A stretch of DNA of 45,739 nucleotides from Acidimicrobiales bacterium (lineage in GTDB: Bacteria; Actinomycetota; Acidimicrobiia; Acidimicrobiales; UBA8190). Within the stretch, counting starts at the first letter, position 1. Every line of letters begins with the position of its first letter. Below, piece after piece: positions 1-9,503 of this stretch. Under the pieces are notes generated by a model, which saw only the letters and a program-made list of their open reading frames with translations, was not told the DNA's origin and did no database searches. Made by a program: the position numbers and the translations under genes. The DNA lies in NCBI GenBank assembly GCA_017882995.1, contig JADGOL010000055.1, positions 1 through 45,739 on the forward strand, read 5' to 3'.

Positions 1-45
1 ACCCCAGGTGGCGGGGGGTACCGCCGACGTGCCTAGCATCCTGGG

Positions 46-1137
46 GTGGTGCTCAGCGACCGCGTCCTGATGGGGCCCGGACCCTCCAATCTCTACCCCG
101 AGGTCATCTCGGCTTTCACGCGGCCGCTTCTCGGGCACCTGGATCCCGAGTTCCTCGAGGTCCTCGACGAGACCTGCGACCGGCTCCGTACGGTGTTCGG
201 GACCGAGAACTCGCTGACCCTTCCGCTGAGTGGGACCGGCTCGGCCGGGATGGAGGCGGCGTTCGTCAACACGGTGGGTCCGGGCGATGTGGTCGTCGTC
301 GGCGTCAACGGCTTGTTCGGTGAGCGCATGTGCGACGTGGCGCAGCGCCTCGGGGCGGACGTGGTGCGGGTGGACGCCCCGTGGGGGGAGCCGCTGGACC
401 CCGGCGCCGTGGTCGGAGCCCATCGGGCCCCGACGGTGATCGCGCTGGTCCATGCCGAGACGTCGACGGGAGTGCGCAACGACGTCGAAGAGGTGGCACG
501 GGGCAAAGGTGACGCCTTGCTCCTCGTCGACGCCGTCACGTCGTTGGGGGGCATCGTCTTCGACGCAGATCGTTGGGGTGTCGACCTGGCCTACAGCGGG
601 ACCCAGAAGTGCCTGGGGGTTCCCCCCGGACTCTCTCCATTCACGGTGAGTGACCGAGCCCGTGCCCGGCTCAAGGACCGGCCGCCCTCGTGGTACTTCG
701 ACCTCGGTCTGATCGCCCGTTACGTCGAAGGTGAAGGCGGGCGCACGTATCACCACACAGCCCCGGTGTCGATGGTGTTCGCTTTGCACGCCGGGTTGGG
801 CGTTCTGCTCGAGGAGGGACTCGAGAATGCCTGGGCACGCCACGGCGCGTGCGGGCACGCCCTGCAGACGGGCCTCGAAAAGCTCGGCTTCGAGCTCGTC
901 GCTCCCGCCCAGTATCGGCTTCCCCAGCTCACCACGGTGTGGGTTCCCGACGACCTCGGAGGAAACAGTGAAGCCGATGTTCGAGCCGCGCTGCTGGGTC
1001 GCTACGGGATCGAGATCGGAGCCGGCGTGGGTGTGATGGCCGGCCGGGCCTGGCGTATCGGCTGTATGGGCCACACGGCTCGGATGCGCAACGTCGAGCT
1101 GCTTCTGGGCGCGTTGGGGGAGGTGCTGGGAAGGTGA
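46..1137 (+). CDS. class V aminotransferase (alanine/serine-glyoxylate aminotransferase-like)
   Basis: MGPGPSN N-terminus, LVDAVTSLGG and SGTQKCLG (PLP lysine) motifs; start preceded by TAGCAT box. Confidence 0.88.
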   Translation: MVLSDRVLMGPGPSNLYPEVISAFTRPLLGHLDPEFLEVLDETCDRLRTVFGTENSLTLPLSGTGSAGMEAAFVNTVGPGDVVVVGVNGLFGERMCDVAQRLGADVVRVDAPWGEPLDPGAVVGAHRAPTVIALVHAETSTGVRNDVEEVARGKGDALLLVDAVTSLGGIVFDADRWGVDLAYSGTQKCLGVPPGLSPFTVSDRARARLKDRPPSWYFDLGLIARYVEGEGGRTYHHTAPVSMVFALHAGLGVLLEEGLENAWARHGACGHALQTGLEKLGFELVAPAQYRLPQLTTVWVPDDLGGNSEADVRAALLGRYGIEIGAGVGVMAGRAWRIGCMGHTARMRNVELLLGALGEVLGR

Positions 1138-1754
1138 TCGGCCGGACGGCTCGGGCCACGCCGCTCGAGCTCGGTGGAGGACGGATCCGCCTCCGCACGC
1201 TGAGCGAGGACGACTACGAGGGTTGGTTCGAGGTGCGCGCCCGGTGTCGTCGGTGGCTCGTTCCCTGGGAGCCCCGTCCCGCCGGGGCGCCGTTGACCCC
1301 GGAGGACCGCGCCAGTTTCTCCGCCCGGTGCGCAGCCCGAGAGCGCGAGCGTCAGATGGGCAGCGGGTACGGGTTCGGGATCTTCGTCGCGGATCGGTTC
1401 GTGGGCGAGATCACGCTGTCATCGATCCAGCGAGGCCCGTTCCAAAATGCGTTTGTCGGCTACTGGGTGGACGAGGCGATGGCCGGTCAGGGCCTCGCTC
1501 CCGAAGCCACGGTCGGGGTTCTGCGATTCGCCTTCGAAGAGCTCGGTCTGCACCGCGTCGAGATCGCCATCGTGCCCCGAAATCGGGCCAGCCGACGGGT
1601 GGTCGAGAAGCTGAACCTCCGGGAAGAGGGGGTTGCAGTCAGGTACCTGGAGATCGACGGGCATTGGGAAGACCACGTTCGCTATGCGATGACCGCCGAG
1701 GAGTGGACCAACCGGGCCGAGGTTCTCGTCCGCCAGTGGCTCACGCCGTCCTGA
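1134..1754 (+). CDS. GNAT family N-acetyltransferase (RimJ/RimL-like)
   Basis: IRLRTLSEDDYEGWFEVR...GEITLSSIQRGPFQNAFVGYWVDEAMAGQGLAPEA...NRASRRVVEKLNLREEG; overlaps upstream stop by 4 nt. Confidence 0.88.
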   Translation: MIGRTARATPLELGGGRIRLRTLSEDDYEGWFEVRARCRRWLVPWEPRPAGAPLTPEDRASFSARCAARERERQMGSGYGFGIFVADRFVGEITLSSIQRGPFQNAFVGYWVDEAMAGQGLAPEATVGVLRFAFEELGLHRVEIAIVPRNRASRRVVEKLNLREEGVAVRYLEIDGHWEDHVRYAMTAEEWTNRAEVLVRQWLTPS

Positions 1755-1760
1755 GGGTCT

Positions 1761-2813
1761 TCACCCCTCCGAGCGCACGACCGCCGAGGAATGGCGGAAG
1801 AAGTGCTCGATGTCCTGGGAGTAGGTGTAAGAGGGGGGTGCGTCGCCGACGCTCCGTCGGAGACGCACGGCACGAATGAAGCTCTCGACGGCACCGGCTG
1901 TGGTGTAGCGGCAAGAGAAACCCGTCTTGCCAATTCGAGTCGTGTCGACTCCCCTCCCGTAGCGCAGCAGGCTCTCGAGCTCGGGAGGGAACTCGATCAA
2001 TCCGAGCCGCACGAGCGGCGCGGCCGCCGCGTGCGTCCCCACCGGGGAGATCGGCAACAGGCGGGTGCCGCAGATTCCGGTCACCTCGCTCCACGGGAGC
2101 TTGCCGGTGCCGGCGACGTTGTAGAGGCCCGGGATCCGCTGTCGCGTGACGTGCTCCAGGCACCGGACGACGTCGTCCTCTTCCACGAACTGCAGCAGGG
2201 GGTCATAGCCTGCGACGGCGGGACAGATCGGCCGGGACAGGTTCGTGCTGATAGGTGTGATGATGTCGGTTCCCAGGACATTGGCGAAGCGGAGGACCGA
2301 GACCACCGTGGCAGGGTTGTCTTCGGCGAAGTCGCGCACGAATCCCTCGACCTCGAGCAACGAGCGCTCCACCCTCGTCCTCGCCGGAGAGGTGCGCGGC
2401 ATCTCCTCACGGAACCACGTGGGGTCTGTCGACGCGGAGCCGTAGACGAGTGTCGAGGACTTCACGACCACTTGACGAACCGGTGAGCCGGACTGACCCG
2501 CCGCCGCCAGGAGGTTCATCGTCCCGATGACGTTGATCTCGTGGAGGGCCCGGCTCGACACCCGTGTCGAGTCCACGACCAGGAAGGTGTGGACGATGGT
2601 ATCGACCTGGGTAGCGCCGACGATGCGCGACAGGATGGAGTAGGTCTGGTCGGCCTTGACGAACTCTGTCCTCTCGAGGGGGACCGTCGGCTCGCGAGTC
2701 CCCATGCCGAGGATCATCTCCACCTCGGGATCGGACTCCAGGGCCTGCGCCATGCGACCGCCCCAGAACGAGTCCAGACCGGTGATCAGGACGCGTCGCC
2801 CCATCCGCCTCAC
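1761..2813 (-). CDS. NAD-dependent epimerase/dehydratase (extended SDR)
   Basis: VLITGLDSFWGGRMAQAL nucleotide-binding start, SSTLVYGS motif; overlaps the next - strand gene. Confidence 0.8.
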   Translation of the reverse strand: MRRMGRRVLITGLDSFWGGRMAQALESDPEVEMILGMGTREPTVPLERTEFVKADQTYSILSRIVGATQVDTIVHTFLVVDSTRVSSRALHEINVIGTMNLLAAAGQSGSPVRQVVVKSSTLVYGSASTDPTWFREEMPRTSPARTRVERSLLEVEGFVRDFAEDNPATVVSVLRFANVLGTDIITPISTNLSRPICPAVAGYDPLLQFVEEDDVVRCLEHVTRQRIPGLYNVAGTGKLPWSEVTGICGTRLLPISPVGTHAAAAPLVRLGLIEFPPELESLLRYGRGVDTTRIGKTGFSCRYTTAGAVESFIRAVRLRRSVGDAPPSYTYSQDIEHFFRHSSAVVRSEG

Positions 2814-3682
2814 CCGAACCAGACGCTGCGCCGCTCACGCAGCATCTCGTAGATGGTCTCTTGCATGTTGATGCGGATCTTCTCGGCCTCCTCCATGACC
2901 CGACTCTTCGAGTAGCGCTCCTGGCCGCTCGGCACGTTGAACGTCACGGGATCGAGGACCCGGAGTTTGAACTTGGCGGGGAAGTACATGGCCAGACCCA
3001 GTGGTCCGAAGAGGAGCATGTTGGCGGTCACCGGGAAGTAGGGCACCCCGATGAGCTTTGCCAGTGCGGGGAGACGGAAGACGATCGGCATGGACTCCTC
3101 GGCGCCGACCACGGCGATGGGGATCACCGGGACGCCGGCTCGCATGGCGATCTCGACGAACCCACCGCGGCCGAATCGTCGCAGCCGGTAGCGGTCTGCG
3201 TAGGTCTTGGAAGGGCCTTTGGTGCCTTCGGGGAACACCAGCGCGAGCTGGCCCTGATCACGAAGGAGGCGCAAGGCGTTGTCGGGATGCGCCGGCACGC
3301 CACCGACACGGGCCCACATGGTCCCCAACCAAGGGACCTCGCGGAAGAAGAAGTCGGCCATGCCGTAGACGGGGCGACCACGCTCGACCTCGATGCCGTG
3401 CATGATGGTCGGCGCGTCCGAGGGGATGGCTCCGGCATGGTTGGCGACGAGCAACGCACCGCCGGTCTTCGGGATCTTCTCGAGGCCTTCCCACTCGACC
3501 CGGAACCAGTTGTCGTAGAGCGGCGCGAAGAGTCGACGGGCGATGGTGCGGGTGTGCTCGGAGCGACCCCATTCGTCAACGTCCGACAACCGCGGACCCG
3601 GCGTCGGGGTGTCGTCGGTACGAGGGAGGGGGACGAGCTCAGCGCGCTGCTCGCGATGGATCGCTTCTTTGCCGGCCGTCAC
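2810..3682 (-). CDS. lysophospholipid (1-acyl-glycerol-3-phosphate) acyltransferase family
   Basis: NHAGAIPSDAP (NHxxxxD) and FPEGTKGPSK motifs. Confidence 0.87.
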   Translation of the reverse strand: MTAGKEAIHREQRAELVPLPRTDDTPTPGPRLSDVDEWGRSEHTRTIARRLFAPLYDNWFRVEWEGLEKIPKTGGALLVANHAGAIPSDAPTIMHGIEVERGRPVYGMADFFFREVPWLGTMWARVGGVPAHPDNALRLLRDQGQLALVFPEGTKGPSKTYADRYRLRRFGRGGFVEIAMRAGVPVIPIAVVGAEESMPIVFRLPALAKLIGVPYFPVTANMLLFGPLGLAMYFPAKFKLRVLDPVTFNVPSGQERYSKSRVMEEAEKIRINMQETIYEMLRERRSVWFG

Positions 3683-3761
3683 GAGGTCATGGTACCCGTC
3701 GGCGCGAACGGGGCCCGCTGGCAGACCCGACGGTCGGGACCGACCGGCGCGCCTCTCGGCG

Positions 3762-5045
3762 CTAGGGCCGGCCCGCTCCGACCATTCCCAGGTACCAGAC
3801 CGGGTCGAACTCCACCACGGTGCCGGAATGGGCGGCCTGGATGATGGTGTTGGCGCCGTATGGTCCCGAGCCCACGTACATCACCACGTGGTCGATGCCA
3901 TTACCTTCGAGGTCATAGAAGAGCAGGTCCCCCGGCCGGACTTGGCTGAGTTGGATGTGGGCGGACTCTTGGTACTGGATCTCGGCCGAGTGCAGCAGGT
4001 TCACGCCGGCTGCCTGCCAGGCGAGCATGGTGAGCCCCGAGCAGTCCAGGCCGCTGGCGTTGGCTCCTCCCCATTGGTACGGGACGCCGAGGTATCTCTC
4101 CGCTCCGTGCAGCGCGGCCGCTCCGGCTCCCGTCGCCACCTGGACCGCCCCGGTGCCGATGACGCCGCCGGCACCCGCGCTGGCCGAGGCCTGATTCGCC
4201 GCATTGGCGGCTTGGACCGCCGCGGCCGATCCCGCCCCGAATGTTTCTGCAACTTGTGCCGCTTGGGCTGCGGCCGCGGCGGCACGTTGCTTGGCGGCTT
4301 GAGTGGCAGCCGCAGCCGCCGCCGCGGCGGCAGCTGCCGCCTGCTCGGCGGCGCGTTGCGCGACGAGCTGAGCCAAATGGCCCTTTACCTTCGTGAGGGT
4401 TGCCTGGGTTGCGTTGGCGGCAGTTTGGGCCCCGTGCTGGGCGGTTCCGACCTGTGTCGATACGCCCGCCGCCTGTTGCTGCTGGGTGTGCAGGTCCGAC
4501 TCCGTCGCGTTGAGCTGGCGCTCGCTGGCCGCGAGCTGCTTCACGGCGGTGTCGATATTGCCGATGGCTGTCTGTTGGTACTCGTCGTGCAGAGCGCTGG
4601 AGTCGGTCGGTGTCGAGAACATCGAGGTCAGCTGTCCCGAAGGGGTGTCGAACATGTATGCGTTCACGGCTGCGGTCTCGAGCGTGTGGCGAGCCGCTTC
4701 GTGTCTCTTCCTGGCGACCGCCAGGCGAGCGTCGGTGGCCGACAGTTGCGCATTGATCTGCGCCAGGTGGACGGTGGCCTGGTCGTACTGCTCGGACAGC
4801 TGCGCCAACGACTGCTGTTGCGTGGCGAATTCCGCCTCGACCGCATCGACCTGTGCCTGTGTCGAGTTGATGGCGGCGCCGGTCCCTGTCGACTGCCCTG
4901 CACCGGTCTTCGGTGTCCCGGGGGATGCCACCGCGGGTGGGGTCGCGGCCGAGCCCGCGAGGACGATCGTCGACACGAGCAGGGCCGCCCGGCGGGCGAC
5001 GGTCTGAGTCCGGGCGCGCCGATACAGACCAGTCACAACAGTCAC
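3762..5045 (-). CDS. NlpC/P60 peptidoglycan hydrolase with N-terminal coiled coil and Ala-rich linker
   Basis: GVPYQWGGANASGLDCSGLTMLAWQAAG and RPGDLLFYDLEGNGIDHVVMYVG; start moved from 5054 to 5045 because of a TACTGT box 7 nt upstream. Confidence 0.9.
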   Translation of the reverse strand: MTVVTGLYRRARTQTVARRAALLVSTIVLAGSAATPPAVASPGTPKTGAGQSTGTGAAINSTQAQVDAVEAEFATQQQSLAQLSEQYDQATVHLAQINAQLSATDARLAVARKRHEAARHTLETAAVNAYMFDTPSGQLTSMFSTPTDSSALHDEYQQTAIGNIDTAVKQLAASERQLNATESDLHTQQQQAAGVSTQVGTAQHGAQTAANATQATLTKVKGHLAQLVAQRAAEQAAAAAAAAAAAATQAAKQRAAAAAAQAAQVAETFGAGSAAAVQAANAANQASASAGAGGVIGTGAVQVATGAGAAALHGAERYLGVPYQWGGANASGLDCSGLTMLAWQAAGVNLLHSAEIQYQESAHIQLSQVRPGDLLFYDLEGNGIDHVVMYVGSGPYGANTIIQAAHSGTVVEFDPVWYLGMVGAGRP

Positions 5046-5107
5046 TTTGTCCACAGTAGCCAGGGCAGTCTCCAGGCGGAAGGGCCGCCCGGCTATTTGG
5101 CGATTCC

Positions 5108-5136
5108 TTGACCTTCTCGGGGGTTGCCTCTACCTT
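5108..5136 (+). promoter_or_regulatory. putative sigma70-type promoter for carboxylesterase gene
   Basis: TTGACC - 17 bp - TACCTT directly readable. Confidence 0.6.
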
Positions 5137-5198
5137 GCTTTGAGGGGCGGGTTCACAGAATCCGGGCTGTTCAGGCGTGGGGGGGGACCTTGGAAGGC

Positions 5199-6734
5199 GT
5201 GACCCGCACGACGGCCGGCGTGCTTCAGGGGCAGGCAGAAGCCGGCGTTTGGGTGTTCCGCGGTGTCGCCTATGCCCAGGTCGAGGGGGCAGAAGGTCGG
5301 TGGCGACCGGCTCAGCCCCTGAGCCCGTGGACCGGGACCCGAGTGGCATCGTCGTGGGGGCCGATCGCGCCCCAGACGCCTCCCGTCCCGGGTTTCAGCT
5401 TTGCCCACGACCCCACCGAGTCGGACGAGGACTGCCTGAATCTCAACATCTGGACACCGGGGCTCGACGACGGCCGACGGCCGGTTCTCGTGTGGCTGCA
5501 CGGGGGCGGGTTCACCACCGGTACTGGTTCGAGCGCGTTGTTCGCCGGTGACCGTCTGGCCGCCAAGGGCGTCGTCGTGGTGACCATCAACTACCGCTTG
5601 GGTGCCCTCGGTCTCCTGGCCCATGCGGATCTCGAGAGTGAGGACGACCCCGGGTGGGGAAACTGGAGTCTGCGTGATCAGATCGCCGCTCTCCGGTGGG
5701 TCCGAGAGAACATCGGTGGGTTCGGTGGCGATCCCGGCAACGTCACGCTGTTCGGCGAGTCGGCCGGCGCCATGAGCATCTCGAACCTCCTCAGCGCGCC
5801 GGACGCGTTCGGTCTCTTTCATCGTGCGGTCATCCAAAGTGGTCCCCCTGCTACGGCCAGCCCACGCTGGGCTACGAGGCGCGCCGAACGGCTGGCCGGC
5901 CACCTCGGCATTCCCATCGATGCCATGGCGACGCTGCGCGACGTCCCGGTCGAGCGGTTGGTCGAGGCAACACAGCGGTTGGCCGTCGAAGCACCGGCGG
6001 ACGGGGGTCTACCCCTGGCGCTGCTTCCCGTTGTCGACGGCGTTCTCCTCGAACGCCCGCCCGGAGAGCTGATCGCCGAAGGGGCCGCTGCCGCGGTTCC
6101 GATCCTTCTCGGTACCACCCGTGACGAGTGCGCGCTCTTCACGACCGCCGACCACGGCGACCCGGATGTCGACGAGACGCGGGTCGCGCGTCGATTGGCG
6201 GGGCTCGTGGGATCGGCCGGCGCGGATGTCGTCGATGCGTATCGGATGGCGCGCATCGCCCGCGGCGAGCCGGTGACGGGTCGTGATCTGTGGACCGCGG
6301 TCACCACGGACTATGTGTTCAGGCTGCCGCTGATGGCGTTGGCCGCGGCCCACGCCAAGTACCAACCCAAGACGTACTCGTACATCTTCACGTGGGAGTC
6401 CCCCTTCTTGAGCGGAATGTTCGGGTCGTGCCACGGGCTCGAGATCCCATTCGTGTTCGGGACCGTGGGCGACACGGGCGTGCAGGTCTTCACGGGCGCC
6501 GGCCCGCAGGCCGAGGCGCTCTCGGAGAAGATGCAACACGCATGGATCGCCTTCGCCCGCGACGGCGACCCGTCTTGCGACGCGGTGGGATCGTGGCCCG
6601 CCTACGACCCCGTCCGCCGACCCACCATGATCCTCGGGCCCGAGGGCGGGGTCGAGGATGACCCACGGCGCTCCGAACGGGTCATTTGGGAGGAGACCGG
6701 CACCGCTCCCATGGTGGGTCATCACCACGACTGA
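5199..6734 (+). CDS. type B carboxylesterase family protein
   Basis: VWLHGGGFTTGTG oxyanion region and FGGDPGNVTLFGESAGA nucleophile elbow; ORF opens at 5124 but similarity to the family begins at VTRTTAGVLQG. Confidence 0.88.
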   Translation: MTRTTAGVLQGQAEAGVWVFRGVAYAQVEGAEGRWRPAQPLSPWTGTRVASSWGPIAPQTPPVPGFSFAHDPTESDEDCLNLNIWTPGLDDGRRPVLVWLHGGGFTTGTGSSALFAGDRLAAKGVVVVTINYRLGALGLLAHADLESEDDPGWGNWSLRDQIAALRWVRENIGGFGGDPGNVTLFGESAGAMSISNLLSAPDAFGLFHRAVIQSGPPATASPRWATRRAERLAGHLGIPIDAMATLRDVPVERLVEATQRLAVEAPADGGLPLALLPVVDGVLLERPPGELIAEGAAAAVPILLGTTRDECALFTTADHGDPDVDETRVARRLAGLVGSAGADVVDAYRMARIARGEPVTGRDLWTAVTTDYVFRLPLMALAAAHAKYQPKTYSYIFTWESPFLSGMFGSCHGLEIPFVFGTVGDTGVQVFTGAGPQAEALSEKMQHAWIAFARDGDPSCDAVGSWPAYDPVRRPTMILGPEGGVEDDPRRSERVIWEETGTAPMVGHHHD

Positions 6735-6781
6735 TGTGAGACCAATGTCGGTAGGGTCACCCGGCGAGCCAGAATAGGGCC

Positions 6782-8107
6782 GTGAGTCGTCGAGAAATGG
6801 ACCCCCATGCACCCGTGGGGGCGAACGGGAGCTCCTCGGTGGGCACGCGTCTGCCCCGGTCCCCGGTGACGGTGGCGGGAGACCCCGACGTCGAGCTCTT
6901 GCGTCCTGACGACGACGTCGAGGATCCCGAGGTCTCGATCGTGATCCCCGCCGTCAACGAGGAGTTGACGATCTCGGACTTCGTGACGTGGTGTCGCCAG
7001 GGACTGGCGGACGCCGGTGCCCGGGGCGAGATCCTCATCATCGACAGTTCCACCGACCGGACCGCCGAGCTCGCACTGGCCGGCGGTGCCCGGGTCCTGC
7101 GCACACCCAAGCGGGGCCTCGGGCGGGCATATATCGACGCCCTTCCCTTCATCCGCGGGAAATACATCGTGATGGGCGATGCGGACTGCACCTATGACTT
7201 CCGGCTCCTGGGCCGATTCGTCGACAAGCTCCGGCAAGGCGACGACTTCGCCATGGGGTCGCGCTGGCTGGGGTCGATCGAGCCGGGCTCCATGCCAGGC
7301 CTGCATCGCTATCTCGGGACCCCGGTCACCACCTGGATCCTGAACCGGCTCTACGGAAGCAGGTTCACCGACATCCATTGCGGCATGCGAGGCATCAGCC
7401 GCGATGCGCTCGAGCGCATGGGGCTCGTCTCGCAATCGTGGGAATACGCGTCGGAGATGGTGCTCAAGTCGGTGTTGATGAAACTCAGGACCAGTGAGGT
7501 CCCGGTCACGTTCTACAAGGACCGGGAGGGCCGGGTCTCGCATCACAAGCGCTCGGGGTGGTTCTCGCCGTTCCAGGCCGCCTGGATCAACCTCCGGGCC
7601 ATGTTCATCTACCGAGCCGAGTTCTTCGCCTTGAAGCCCGGGCTCTTCTTCTTGATCGCCGGGCTCCTGCTCACCCTGCCCTTGAGCTTTGGATCGTTCT
7701 CCATCGGGTCGGTCACCTTCAGCCTGTATTGGATGCTTCTGGGTGTCACCCTGGCCGTCCTCGGCTTGCAGAGCTTCTGCTTCGGGGTGCTTGCCCAGGT
7801 GCTGTGCGACTACAGCGGGGAGTCGCGCGCCCGGTGGACCAGGATCTTCCGCTATACACCCACCGTCATCGCCAGCATCGTGGTGTTCTTGTTCGGGCTC
7901 GGACTCGCCGACGCGCTCGTCGTGCATTACGTCACCCACGACTTTGCCCTCCCGCCTCCTTCCGCGTTGCTCGACCATCTGGCGGTCACCGGGTCATTGC
8001 TCATGATCGTCGGTTTCACCGGATTCTGTTTCACGCTCCTCCTCTATGCCACCGGTGTCCGCTACGGAACGCCGCAGGTACCAAGGGACGAACGTGACCT
8101 CAGCTGA
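6782..8107 (+). CDS. family 2 glycosyltransferase with C-terminal membrane segments
   Basis: VSIVIPAVNEE, MGDADCTYDF, GMRGISRDAL motifs; hydrophobic C-terminal segments. Confidence 0.9.
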   Translation: MSRREMDPHAPVGANGSSSVGTRLPRSPVTVAGDPDVELLRPDDDVEDPEVSIVIPAVNEELTISDFVTWCRQGLADAGARGEILIIDSSTDRTAELALAGGARVLRTPKRGLGRAYIDALPFIRGKYIVMGDADCTYDFRLLGRFVDKLRQGDDFAMGSRWLGSIEPGSMPGLHRYLGTPVTTWILNRLYGSRFTDIHCGMRGISRDALERMGLVSQSWEYASEMVLKSVLMKLRTSEVPVTFYKDREGRVSHHKRSGWFSPFQAAWINLRAMFIYRAEFFALKPGLFFLIAGLLLTLPLSFGSFSIGSVTFSLYWMLLGVTLAVLGLQSFCFGVLAQVLCDYSGESRARWTRIFRYTPTVIASIVVFLFGLGLADALVVHYVTHDFALPPPSALLDHLAVTGSLLMIVGFTGFCFTLLLYATGVRYGTPQVPRDERDLS

Positions 8108-8717
8108 CGCCACCAGGTCGTCGGCGTTCGGTCAGAGTGGCGACCTGTCGGTGGCGGACCGGCTCGGCATCTGGCTGTCGGGCTACCGGGTCCGCAAAGA
8201 GGTGGGTGACTTCTCGGGCAAGGCCATCGGTGACTTCGGATGCGGGTACCAGGCCCGGTTCGCACGGACGGTTCTCGGCGACGTGGCGTCGGCCACTCTG
8301 ATCGACGTGGCGCTCGCACACGACCTGGGCGAGAACCCGAAGGTCCATGCCGTCGAGGGAAAGCTTCCCGAGGCCCTGAGCGACATCGCCACCGACTCCC
8401 TCGACGTGGTCATGTGCGTTTCGGTGCTCGAACACCTGTGGCATCCCGAGGTCGCCCTGGCCGAGTTCCATCGCATCTTGGCGCCCGGGGGGATCTGCGT
8501 GATCAACGTCCCGAGCTGGCTTGGCAAGCGGTTCCTCGAGCTGTCGGCGTTTCGCCTCGGGATGAGCCCGGTCGAGGAGATGGATGATCACAAGAGGTAC
8601 TTCGACCCCCGCGACCTTTGGCCGTTACTCGTCCAAGCCGGCTTCTTGCCCCACGGCATCCGCTGCTACCGGCACAAGCTCGGCTTGAACACCTTTGCAG
8701 CATGTCGCAACTCGTGA
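8094..8717 (+). CDS. class I SAM-dependent methyltransferase
   Basis: IGDFGCGYQARFAR, VVMCVSVLEHLWHPEVALAEFHRILAPGG motifs; GTG at 8094 overlaps the GT2 stop. Confidence 0.83.
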   Translation: MTSADATRSSAFGQSGDLSVADRLGIWLSGYRVRKEVGDFSGKAIGDFGCGYQARFARTVLGDVASATLIDVALAHDLGENPKVHAVEGKLPEALSDIATDSLDVVMCVSVLEHLWHPEVALAEFHRILAPGGICVINVPSWLGKRFLELSAFRLGMSPVEEMDDHKRYFDPRDLWPLLVQAGFLPHGIRCYRHKLGLNTFAACRNS

Positions 8718-8781
8718 CGCAGCGCCGCCGCGACTTTGGATGGGGTGCGTGGCGGGCGATCGTCGGCGCGGGAATTGCCTC

Positions 8782-8855
8782 GGGGGTGTAGCCCAATCGG
8801 CAGAGGCAGGACGCTTAAAACGTCCCCAGTGAGGGTTCGAGTCCCTCCGCCCCCA
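8782..8855 (+). tRNA. tRNA with UAA anticodon (nominal tRNA-Leu) but short class I variable region
   Basis: Acceptor GGGGGTG/CGCCCCC; D-stem GCC/GGC with AATCGGCAGA; anticodon arm GGACG-CTTAAAA-CGTCC (anticodon 8816-8818 TAA); variable CCAGT; T-arm GAGGG-TTCGAGT-CCCTC; discriminator A; no encoded CCA. Confidence 0.88.
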
Positions 8856-8916
8856 CGAATGTCCGGCTGGCTCCGAACGAGCGACCGGCGCGCGCCGCGT
8901 CAGCTCGTGTGAAGGT

Positions 8917-9399
8917 TCACGGACAGGACGACTGGGTCGTGACCTTGTCGAGGGTCACCTTGTCGAGCGCGTCGGCGAGTGCTTCGAGTTGCTTGCGGCT
9001 CAGGCGGTCCACGAAGTGCCGGCGCACCTGCTCGACGTGGTCAGGTGCAGCCGCTTGGAGCCGAGTGTGTCCGGCCGGCGTGAGCACTGCGAAGGCGCCA
9101 CGGCGATCGGTGGGGCAGCGATGGCGTTCCACCAGGCCCGTGGCCACCAGTCCGTCGAGGCGCCGGGTGAGGCCACTCGGCGACAGGAGGAGTCGGTCGG
9201 CCAGTTCGCTCATGCGCATGCGGCCGTCTTCTTCTTCGGAGAGCTGGACGAGGACCCCATAGTCCGTCACCGACATGCCCTGGGATGCCTGGAGCTCGGC
9301 GTCGAGCCTGGCGAGCAGACGGGCGTGGGCCCGCAGCAGCGACCGCCATGCATGCATTTCGACGTCATCGAGCCAGGGAGTGGCGCGTGTCGTGGACAT
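8917..9399 (-). CDS. MarR family transcriptional regulator
   Basis: DYGVLVQLSEEEDGRMRMSELADRLLLSPSGLTRRLDGLVATGLVERHRCPTDRRGAFAVLTPAG winged helix; start trimmed to MSTTRAT with TACGCT 6 nt upstream. Confidence 0.9.
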   Translation of the reverse strand: MSTTRATPWLDDVEMHAWRSLLRAHARLLARLDAELQASQGMSVTDYGVLVQLSEEEDGRMRMSELADRLLLSPSGLTRRLDGLVATGLVERHRCPTDRRGAFAVLTPAGHTRLQAAAPDHVEQVRRHFVDRLSRKQLEALADALDKVTLDKVTTQSSCP

Positions 9400-9420
9400 A
9401 AGTCCAGCGTACCGGACCAA

Positions 9421-9446
9421 CCAGTGGTTGCGCTCGCAATTACTGG
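9421..9446. promoter_or_regulatory. interrupted palindrome in marR / TIGR03084 divergent region (candidate MarR operator)
   Basis: CCAGT-gg-TTGCG-ct-CGCAA-tt-ACTGG, arms match as inverted repeats. Confidence 0.55.
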
Positions 9447-9503
9447 GGAATCCGGGGAATCCCGAAGGCGGCCGCCACCCGGCTCTCGTAGCGTGAGCGG
9501 TCG

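Noticed and set aside
4190-4370. GCC/GCG-rich repetitive stretch
   Set aside because: Encodes the poly-Ala coiled-coil linker of the NlpC/P60 protein; not a CRISPR or mobile repeat.
3543-5111. 522-aa + strand ORF
   Set aside because: Antisense to the clear NlpC/P60 gene; Arg/Gly-rich composition typical of shadow ORFs in high-GC DNA.
6722-7978. 418-aa - strand ORF
   Set aside because: Antisense shadow of the GT2 glycosyltransferase; no recognisable motif.
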